64,000 nucleotides of DNA from Eutreptiella sp. 'Long Island Sound 2002' (Eukaryota; Euglenozoa; Euglenophyceae; Eutreptiales; Eutreptiaceae). This document shows positions 35,701-46,200 of this stretch, in pieces. The stretch is from positions 103,760,007 to 103,824,006 of the forward strand of contig OZ038382.1 in the NCBI GenBank assembly GCA_964036045.1, written 5' to 3'. A model generated the notes under the pieces. It did no database searches. It saw nothing but the letters and a program-made list of their open reading frames with translations, and had not been told where the DNA came from. Position numbers and translations under genes: made by a program. The first letter of the stretch is position 1, and every line of letters begins with the position of its first letter.

Positions 35701-38700
35701 ACAAGTCTGATATTGGGGGGGACACGGGGGGGGGGGCGAAGTCTGACACGGGGGGGGGGGGTAGAAAGGGTGTTGGGGTGGGGGGGGGGGGCATGAGGCA
35801 ACGGAAACTGGGTTCGCATACGCCCCCGTGTCACAGGCGCATGGTCATAACCACATTGGGAAGGGGGGGCGGGGGGGGGTTGGGGCTGATGGTCCATAAA
35901 AGTCTGATGTCTGATGTTTGATAGCCGACTAGGTCGCTATACACAATCCTGTTAGCCCGATTAGCCCCCCTGCCCCCCCAAGCCCCCATTCGCGAGTCGC
36001 GACACGCGGGTTACCCCTCCTGCGTGGTGGGGGGTTGCCGGGGCTCATCCTTGCTCCCGGCACCCCCCTTCTCACCCCCACCCCCGTGTCCCCTTCCTTC
36101 TCACCCCCCTCCCCCTTGTCACCACCCTCGTCCCCCTCATATTTCCCTGTCATCCCCGTCGTCCCCAGCCTCCAAGGCCTCCCGGAGGTGGGCCTCCGCC
36201 TCCTCCCGGGTGAGGAAGAGGAGGTCCCCCGCGCATTTTTTTTGTCTCTTCAGGTTGTCAGCGTGCAGACGTGTGGAGGCGACCCCCGCGGGGTGCGCGT
36301 GGAGTGGCGCGATGGTGGAGGGCGGACGCGCATCGTGGGGGTCACCGGGTTGAGCCGGATGTTGCGGACGAACCCCAATTTGGCCCTCTCGGTGTTGGAG
36401 GGTTTGGGTAGGTGGGAATCGGGCAGGAGTGCGGGGCCATGGACCCGCAGCGGAAGGGTTGGGCCAGGTTGCAGGACCGGGGGGGGGATGACAGCAGCAG
36501 CACCAGCAGCGGGGGGAAGACACCCCCCCCCCCCAGGCCCCAGACCCCCCCCAAGGCGCCCAAGAAAAAACCCCGCCACTTCGAGAGTAGCGACGAAGAA
36601 GAGGCGCCTCCCCCCCCAAGCCCAAGCCCAAGGCCAAGCCGCAGGCCAAGGGCAAGGGCAAAGCCATCCCCCCCCCCCAAACCCCAGCCCCCCCCCCTAT
36701 GCAAGAAAGGGGCCGGGACCCCTATGGGAATGTGCCGGGTGTGGGGGACACCCGGTATGTCCCTTGGGCGGAGGGGGGCAATGGGGGGACCGTCAGCCAA
36801 GTGACGGTGTTGGGGAATTGGGATGAGGAGTTGGACCCGGGGAGTGGTGGGTGGTGTCGCAGGGGTCCAATGGGGAGGGGGAGGGGGGGAAGAAAGGGAA
36901 GAAGAGGAAGCGGGAGAAAGAGGGGGGCACCTTCCGGGTGAGGAGCGTTCTAGCGGCGGCAGCACGGAGGTGGCTAGATCAGCGCTAGAACGGTTCGCTA
37001 GATCACCGCTAGAACACAATCAACATACCGTGCCTTGGCGGTCCAGGGCGGGGGAGATGGCCCCCAGTGCCTTGGCGAAGGCGTCCGCGGGGTTGGGGGG
37101 GTGCGGCTGCGGGGGGCCACCAGCGGGGGCGGCGGCGGGCTTGGGCTTGGGCTTGGGCCGGGTGGCGATGCCGTGCACCTTCCCGGCATACACCCCCCGG
37201 TGCGCCGCCTCGGGGTTGAACCCCCCGAAGTTCAGCAGCGCCGACCGGGTAGGCGTCCACACCCAGGCCTTCCCCACCCGCTCAACCCCCCCCAAGCCCA
37301 GCCCCTGCCAACAGTGGGCGACGAATCGCCAGTGGATGGCCCCCCCCCTTTTTCCGCTCGGGCGTGAAGATGTTGGTTTGCGCCAACTCAAACATCTTCA
37401 CCCCCCTTTCGGGGGGGGGGGGGGGGGGGGGGCACCTCCGCCCACCGCGTATTCCCCTGCCCCGGCAACTCACGTTGCCACCCCCACGACCCCTCGACCG
37501 CCCCCAGGCGCAGGGGCTTGTCCAGGTGGACAACCCCCCCCCCCCCCCGTCCACCCATACCCACCGCCCCGCCCCCAACAGCCGGTGGTGCACCCGCACC
37601 AACAAAAACCGGAGAGTCGATACCGGACTCTCCGGGGCGACGAGGAGGGGGGTGTCCAGGTTTGGGGGGTGGGGGCCAGCCAGGACTGCTGGGTCCCATG
37701 GCAGGTCCTAGAGGGCCCCCGCAGCCCTCGACCCCATCAACCCTCTGAGCCAGTCGCTCGTCCCCCCCCCCCACCCGCCGGCGCCGCCTCCACCACCTTG
37801 GTCTCCTCCTCATCCTTCACGCTCGCCTCCTCCTCCATCTCGCCATGCACTCCACCTCCCCCACCTCGTCCACCTCCTCATCCTTCACCCTCGCCACCAC
37901 CGCTGCCAACTGCCTCTCGCTCTGCCTCACCGCCCGGTCGAACCCCTCGATCGCCGCCTGCTTCTCGGCCACCTTCGCCTTCGCTTTGCGAAGGTTTGCC
38001 TCCGCCCACTCCACCCTTTCCTCCTCCACTCCCTCCTCCACGAGGCTGCGCAATTTTGCCTCCCAAGCCGAGACTTTCGTCTCAGCCCTTGTCTTGGCCA
38101 CCCTGGAGGCGGCGCGGGAATCCAAGAACCCTTTTAGCTCTCCCCGCGCCTCCTCCACCTCCGCCGGTTCCTCCTACGCCGCCGCCCCCTTCCGGGCTAC
38201 CAATGGGGGAGGGGGTGGCGACTATGGATGTTGGGCTTGGGGTTGGGGCTTGGGCTTGGGCTTGGGCTTGGCGAGGGGGGCTTTGGGGTGCGGGGCCTGC
38301 TCGGCCTTCGGCTCCTCCGCCGCACGCCTGTCCGCCTCCAGGATTTGCGCAATCAGCGCCTGGGTCGCTGCATTCTATAGCACAGGAGCGTTCGAGCGGT
38401 GTTCTAGGCAACTGTTCTAGCGGCGTTCTAGCGACAGTCTAGCGGCCGATCGTGCTGCCTAGATCAAGACTAGAACGATTCCCTAGATCACCGCTAGAAC
38501 GCACAGCACGAAATATACCTGCCTCACCAGCTCGTCCAAATGCTCCCGCGTAGCCATCTTGGATTGAAATATTCTGGTTCAGGGAAGCCTGCATGTGACC
38601 CTGGCCCCTCCTTACCTCCATGGCATCCCTGCCCGAGCATGGCACTTGCGACCGCGGCCCCCCATGCACAACCCACGACACGTCAAAGTACACAAACAAC

Positions 38701-41700
38701 CATGTCATGCACTGCGCTTGCACATTGGCCTCCCTGTGGATGGCCGACAATTGACGACCCGACACCTCGTCCACCCCCTCCACCCGACAACCCCCCCCCC
38801 CCCCCGGTTGCTGTGCTCGTTGTGACCATGTTTCAGAAAGCGGTTAATGCTTTCCGAATTGTCACCGGAGAACATAGCCAGGCCAAACGGCTTAATGTTC
38901 TGCAAGATGGTATCTACATCCTGCTCAAGGCTTAGTAGATACCATGATGTTGTTCCAGCAGTGCAGTGTCGCCGGAAATCGCGCGCAACAACAGCACAAT
39001 TCAAAGGGTTAGGGCCCTGATATGTACAATAGAGGGCCTGCAGCAAGTCCCACATGTTCGCGATGGCCTTGTACTTGGCCGTGCTTGGCCTAATGCCGAG
39101 GCACTAGGCAATGTCCGGCCATGCGTCAAAAAAATTGGCCGTCTCCTCCCCATCCGGGGATGCTGACCCATAAACGCTCCAACTTGCACGCCTCTCCGAC
39201 AGGAGAACTTGCAGGTCTCGACGGAGCGCAGGGGTGACCAACCTAGCCTCCCGGTCGACAAACTCCCCCAACAAGCGGCCCATGGCCATTGTCAAGCGCA
39301 AAATGCACAAGACGACCCAGGCACGTGGCAATTTCAAAATGGGCTGCGTATTGTAGCCGGCGGCTTGCAAGGATGGCGTCCCAAGGAGGAAGGCCGTGTA
39401 GTTGGCCTCATCACCCTCCATGGTCCGGGGGTTAGCACTACCCTCCCAAGTCTTCATTCAGGCATTCCATATGCCCTCATTGAACATGGAGCCCACTTGG
39501 GGGCATGTGGACACCCCGATCACCCGTCGCGTCCACGGTTGATCCCCCCCGAGGATCACCTTTGCCTCCTCCTTGGAGGCCCCCCATTGGACCAGCCCCG
39601 TGTCGATGATATCTTGAATCACCTAAACATGAGACATGGGGCGTGGTTAAATGTCGTTCTAGTCTAGTCCAATCTAGCGTCTAGCGAGCGGTGTTTGAGG
39701 CCGACTAGATCAAAACTAGAACGAGTGAAAGGCACTAGGTGAGAGGACTACCTCCCAATTGCTCTTCCACAACGTCCCAAGGGTCTCCATGGCCTTGTCA
39801 TCGCAATTGGCCATGCTCAACACCCAAAGGCCCGCTGGGGAGCGAGCCAAGCGGTCGAAGTTGGCCAAGGAGATGGTGAGTTGGGTCCAATTGCCCCCGG
39901 CCACGGGGTAGGCATCTCCCCGGACGATGAACGTCAACGGGAAGGTGCGGTTGATTGACCGCACCAAGCCCGGCCGGGAGGGGATGTATGTGACCCATGA
40001 GGCGAAGGGCCATGAGATCCCGGTGGCCTTGGGCAACACCGTGGCAACGGGGTTGTCCAATTGCACCGGGGCGACCAACTCCTTCCAACGGGCTTGGAAA
40101 GCCCGCTCGGTACAAATTGGACGGGAGTAGGGGCCATTAGGGACAGTGCGGTGATACTCCAACTTACGGAGCGTGTAGAGCTCCGAGAGGGTCCTCCACG
40201 AGGACTTGGGGGCCCTCATGTTGAGCACTAGTTCACACATGGCGGTGGGGGGAAGTAGGGAGGCGGCGTATGCCTCAACGGCGGCCTTGCATGCCTCACC
40301 CGTGGTTTGGGTAGAAGTGGCGGAGTTCACATGTTGGACGGGGTTGTTGAATTGCCGCCGTGCTAGGGGGCATGATAGCACCCACGTGGCCAAGTAATGG
40401 CCCACCCGCTCATCCTTGGGGTTTGAGGCCCCACTCAACTCCCGTAGTGCCTTGGACAAGAGGGAAGTATCGGGGCGTTTCATTGCAAAGAAATGTGCAA
40501 TATCTAAGCGGGAAAGAAGGAAGCATGGAACAATGCACTACGGACAATAGCAAGCAAGCATGCACACATGCACGCACGGAACAATGAAGAAATTGGGATA
40601 TGTTGGTACACATTATATCGTTCTAGTATTGATCTAATCTAGGCTAGAACGTTCTAGCTAGAGCGTTGTAGGCTAGAACGAGATTGGGTTCTCTAGCGTG
40701 TACCAAGGGTGGACTGGGGTGTCCGCTGAGGGAGGGGGTGCTGTACGCAGTCATTGTACTGACCAACTGATTGAACAGGAGGAAGGTGGGCAGCACTGGT
40801 GACACCTCCAGAAGCAGTGTGCACCACAGCCATGGCGGCTGCCACTCTCATGCGGTGCTTTTCTTTCACTGAGTGGTAGACCCCTATTGTGTCAGGCCGA
40901 ACATGCATGATCTTTGCAAGATCCTCAGAGCTGACAGCTTTGCACTGTTGAACCTTACTAACAGCTGCTCTCCTTGCAACATCCCTCATTTGGACAGTTC
41001 GCCCCAGCACTCTGGTACAGAACCTTGACACCCGGCGCCAGACATTGTCTGCAGACAGTGGTTCAGCTGTGAGTTCACCCTTCTTGTTGACCTGTCGCCA
41101 CAGCCAAGGATGTGGGTAACCAGGAGGAGCGAGTTCAAGGTCTGCCAACTGAACACAAATGGCCTCAATAACACAAGTTCGAGGATCGGACCCAGGCAGC
41201 ATCCACTGGTCAAAGAAAGGCATAACCAAATTTGTTATTGATGGCATGGCCTGCTTCAGTTCAGAAAAATTTCGGCCTGCATCCGTGCACCCTCATCCTC
41301 CGCGCTGGGTCTGGGAATGCTGTTGTCGTCAAAAGACAGTTCGTCACACCACGCGGTGTGGATCTGTTCCAGACCAGCATGAAGCGCATGAGCTGTCGCG
41401 CAGGTACTGATGACTAGTCTGTGGCAGCAACCAGCTACAGCACCTCATCATCACTCACGAGAGTGTTTTCCCTTTTTCTGATTCTGCAAGTACCACTGTC
41501 GCCACGTCCTGCCAGCAGTCTGCATCAACTCGCAGTATCACGGCAGTTGGTACTCATTATTTACATAAAAAATCACGGAATTCATTTGAGTGCCCCAAAA
41601 ATCCAGAGACTGAACCCCGGGACCCGGGGGGTCACATCACGGTCATCTCTAAAGGACCGGATTTTTTTTCTTGCTAAGGATCGCCCCAAGGGACCGCCAA

Positions 41701-43227
41701 CCGCCAACTCCCATCAACCACCAACCGCCGCGAACCGCCAGCGGCGACCAACCACCAATTGCCAACCGCCACCAACTGCCAACCGCCAACCGCCACCAAT
41801 GGTTAAACCATGGTTGAGCACATGGAGTGCCCGCGGGCTTTTTTGGGAAAACTGGTTCCGGAACAATTCACCTAGGCATTTTTGTAAAGCCCCAACCAGT
41901 AGCTCTCACCAGGACTTTTTTTAAGGATTTTTGCTCACAACAGCACAGAGATCTGGAGGCCCAAAGTGTGCTCGATTATCGGCCCCCGTCTAGGGGCCCA
42001 CGGTTTTGGTTTCTTGCAACCTAGGCATTTCGGGAAGACCACAACCAGAAGATCACCAGGACTTTATTTCAAGCTTTTTGCTAAGGGCAGCATCGACCTG
42101 TAGAGGCCCAAAGTGTGCTCCACTATCCGCCCCCGTCCAAGGGCACACAATTTTAGTTTCGTACAACCCAGGCATTTTTGTAAAGCCACAACTAGTAGCT
42201 CTCCCCACGACTTTCTCAAGCTTTGTACTCACAACAGCACAGAGATTTGGAGGTCTCAAGTGTGCTCGACTATCCGCCCCCATTGAGGGGCCCACTGCTT
42301 TAGTTTCTTGCAGCCCGGGCATTTCTCTAAACCCCGAACGAGTAGCTCTCACCGGGCTTTTTGCAAACGGCACTATAGAGATGTGGAGGCCCAAAGTGTG
42401 CTCGACTATCCGCCCCCATCTGGGGGGCCACTGTTTCAGTATCTTGCAACCCAAGCATTGCGATAAAGCCTCAACTAGTACATCTCACCAAGTCTTTATT
42501 TCACGCTTTTTGCAAATAGCACCATAGAGACCTAGAGGCCCCAATTTTGCAAGATCATCGGCCCCCGTCAAGGGGCCCACTGTTTCGGTTTCTTGCAACC
42601 CAGGCACTTTTGCAAAGCCCCAACCAGTAGCTCTCATCAGGACTTTATTTCAGGCTTTTTGCTCACAGCAGCACAGACCTCTAGAGGCCCAAAATGTGCT
42701 CAAGTATGTGCCCCCGTCTAGGGCCCCACGGTTTCAGTTTCCTGCAAACAGAGCATTTTTGGGAAGCCCCAACCAGTTCCGTTTCTGGAGCCACTCTAGC
42801 GACCAAAACTTCCGAGCGCTCTTCCACCCGTCCAACGCTACCTATTTCAAAGACCCGGTATCAACCCCACCAGACCATATCGCATGCCCATCACTACCTA
42901 TATCCAAAAATTGCCCCCGGTGAAGAGAGGATAGCGCTCGTTGTTCCTATGTCCTATGCCGTGCACATGTGCCACATGTGACCCAAGGCGGTCCATAACG
43001 GGAAAAAAAACCTCCCCCCAAACCTTGATCCCAAGAGTTATCTTGAGTGCAATATGGTGAGTAGGCTATGCCACCTCATGTTGGTATGGCCAAAAAACAA
43101 AACACTTCAAACTTTGGGCCGCGGCTTTTGGCGCTCAATTACCGCACCCAGGAGTCGGCAGCACTTCTTTGAGTGTTGTTTGACCCACCAAAGCGGAAAC
43201 TTCTTCGAATGCACAACCCTCACATAG

Positions 43228-43283
<56 letters not shown>

Positions 43284-46200
43284 ACCAAACACGACCAATG
43301 AATTCTCTGACCATGGGTGACTAGGCGCCCTTCTGTAAGGCAGGCGTAGAGGATAATGGCCTCTGGTGGGGCGGTCCACAACGTGTGTCTACCCCTGCAG
43401 GCAGAACAAGCAGATATGTGCATGTGCACATGATTTCCTACAGGGCATGGTTGTAATCCCTGTTCTACCCAAGCCGCAAAGCCCCACGTCGCTACTACAC
43501 CGCTCACCACCCCTGACAATGGAGTCATTGCTCACCACCCTTGACAATTGAGTCATTGGCGACTGTTCTTGTCAGTTCCCACTACTTGCCCGGCGGACAC
43601 ACACACACACACACACAGTCTGCATCAGTACAGCTCGTAGCCACCACATTCAAACATGCCGAATCGTCACACCAGTCCCCTGTTATCCCCTGCACTTGCA
43701 GGGAGACGACAGGGAGCGTATCGCTTTTAGTTTTCGCCAGCCCTTCCCTGCAGTTCCCTGCACATACACTGAAAATTCTGCACGCATGCATTTTGCCTGT
43801 GCCCCCTCTAAGACCTAGTCGCAGTTTCCAGCAATGGTTCAAAGCTGATGGCTCCACAAATGTCTTTCCCGGACCATCCGCCTGCCGAACCAATATGTGC
43901 CCCATGACTCTGGCGACAGCAGTGCAGCAGTCCCCAGTGACACTCACGGTGTGAGGCCATGCAATCACAGACAAGGTGTAGCTGCCACGCCTGCCCAAAA
44001 ACAGACCGTACCCTTCCTTGACAGGAGGAAAATGAGCTGCTTCAGTCAACCAGCAAAAAACAAGCAATTCGTCAATCCGTGTTGTGAGGTACTCTGTCAT
44101 AGCGCCTTGCACAGGCCACAAGTCCAGGCACCCCCAAATGGCCAACAACCAAAGAAACACCCACCAGTGGCGGCCCAGGGCGCCAGTGCAAAACAGGGGT
44201 ATAACGAGCCCAGTTTGGCCCGTTTTTGTCAAAATCTGCACAACAAACTGGGCCTAGAGAGGCCACACTATTGGTAATAGCCATGACGCTGACATGTGTG
44301 CCCTGGGTCACAGCTAGCTGGCGCCTGGAGCCCACCTGGTCAGCGACACAGCCATTTTGGCCTAAATCGGCCAAAACCGGGCCAAAATGGCCACACTAGC
44401 AGAAACACTTGTGCGCAGGATTTATGGGGCGGAGGATATGGAAAAAAAATCAATTCACCCTGATGTTTTAACACCGCAACACCAACAGTGACGCTGACAC
44501 TGTCACTAAGCAAACATCTCATTGCAAACAAGAAAATTGAATGAACACACCTTGACGATCTTTTCAACCAACTTCTCCACCTCCACAATTTTCTCGACAG
44601 GAACCTGTATGGGGACCTGTGGAAGCCGAGGGTCACGGGTGGGCAGATAATGGTTTGTCTGCCATCTCCATTTTGCTGTTCTTGGCTGCTGTTAGTCTAC
44701 CTCCAACCGCTGTCCATCAACCACATTTTGGGCTGAAGTGATTCATGTTTTTTTCTCCGTCAAGGCAACCCCCGATCCACAGGCTAATTCCCCACATGTT
44801 GGGTAGAGATGCATGTTGCCTGAGTCATGCATGGTAAGTGCTTGCCGTCAGCAAGCGCATCGTTGGGAAATTAAATGTTGGGCAGATACCAAAAAACATC
44901 AAGAAGGAACAGCTCCCTCCTTGTCTCTGGTGAGAGGCCCAGTCAATCGTGGTACGGGATTGGTGTGGTCAGGGAGGAAAACCCATTATTTGCAACCCCT
45001 TGACGTACCTCGACGATCTTTTCCACAACTTGCTCGATTGGCACCTCAACGATTTCTCGCACTGTGTCAATGTCAACGTCGATCTCAATGGGCACCTTCT
45101 CTACGACACAACCGGTTTCAACCTGCTGGCCCACCTAGAGCAATATGGTGGACAAGCAAAATTCGCTGGGCAATAGTATTCCGTCTTTTGGTCGGGCTGG
45201 GGTGGGATACTTGGTATTTCGGGACAAAGGTACTGAAAATTTGCAGGCTTTCCCCTTTCTGAAAATTTGCATGCTTTCGGGGAACCTCCAGCTGCAGGGG
45301 CCAACACGCGCCTGCATACAGCCTCCCGCACTGCTAGAAGCCGCCCGCTGACGGAACAGTCAGTGTACTCAACCATTTTTCTATGGCGGCTGTGGAGCCC
45401 CCCCCCCCCCCCCCACACCCCCCCTTGGGCAACAGTCAGGTTATTGGGTAGAAAGCCGACATTTGCGGCTGGAGCACGCGCCCCCCAGCTTTACCCGATT
45501 GCTTCTGTCGCCTGGTCGCTGGCAGGTGCCAGTCATAGGTGTTCCAGGATTTGGATTTCGCATCCACGTGGATGCACGTATTTCCAGGCTTCTGTTACAG
45601 AACCCCCCCCCTTTCCCCTAGAAAAATGCTGTTCTTGCAAACCACAGGTTAGGGTTAGGGTTAGGGTTATCGCACATAAAACAACCAATAAAGCACCTGC
45701 AAGCACTGCGAAATCGGCTCTCGAAACCAGGAAACGCAGATCTGCATACCGTGACGCGTTGGCCGTACAGCGCACTGCGGTATGCACTTCCGTATGCACC
45801 GGATTCGTATGCGTATCCCTCGTACCGGGCTGGATAGCCAGCGCCGTAGGTTGAGACACCTCCGTCCACGACGACGACGTCCTCCCCTGCACCAGCACAA
45901 AAAGCTGTGCCAGCGAGACGAGCACCTGCCACACCAGCAGATCCATCCACGACAACGGCTCCACCAGCACCAACGGCTCTGCCAGCCAGGCGAGCAGCCC
46001 CCAGACCAGGAGATCCATCCACGACGACGACATCTTCGCCCGCGACTGTAAGAGCCCCAGAGGTTGTGGCCGTGGCGCCAGCCGCTTCATCCACGACAAT
46101 TGCTCCCTCGCCCCCAACGGCACGCAGCACTCCAGTAGAACCAGTAGTCAACGGGTAGCTTGGACCAACCCGCGCTCCGTCTACAACGACTACACCGTCG

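Larger units (their letters stand above)
37031..40483 (-). pseudogene. Multi-exon DDE-like transposase gene with a C-terminal coiled-coil and Pro-rich region
   Basis: ATG at 40483 starts exon 1 (40483-39752). Exon 2 is 39622-38616, exon 3 is 38557-38519 ([13 protein letters not shown]) and exon 4 runs from 38374 to about 37031. Junctions are GT-AG and phase 0. Exon 1 includes [17 protein letters not shown], and exon 2 [19 protein letters not shown] and later [20 protein letters not shown]. The order of Asp, Asp and Glu fits a DDE transposase, though I cannot name the superfamily. Exon 4 encodes a long Lys/Glu/Ala coiled coil (about 38160-37850) and Pro-rich stretches. Two in-frame stops in exon 2 (TGA about 39461, TAG about 39106), another in exon 4, and frame changes at poly-C runs mark decay. 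Confidence 0.5.
15485..44550 (-). other. Alveolin intron 4 (about 29 kb, filled with satellites and transposons)
   Basis: The donor side is exon 4 (GTGTGTTC at 44550) and the acceptor side exon 5 (CTACAAG at 15485-15491). The intron hosts at least three satellite families, an AlkB-like fragment, PiggyBac-like, DDE-like and tyrosine-recombinase-like genes, and many small tandem duplications. No alveolin-like coding piece is found inside it, so exons 4 and 5 are the nearest neighbours in the gene. Scaffold misjoining within the satellites would also produce this picture. Confidence 0.6.

Noticed and set aside
32460-35796. Dozens of 60-170 codon frames ([13 protein letters not shown]-like) on both strands
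   Set aside because: They are translations of the 52-bp palindromic satellite; the same peptides appear on both strands because the unit is palindromic.
36823-38442. 539-codon plus-strand Pro-rich frame
   Set aside because: It is antisense to the minus-strand coiled coil at 38160-37850, which is much more protein-like. The Pro runs come from poly-C.
43220-43379. Frames with poly(Cys-Val) tails over the CA microsatellites
   Set aside because: They are simple translations of CA repeats.
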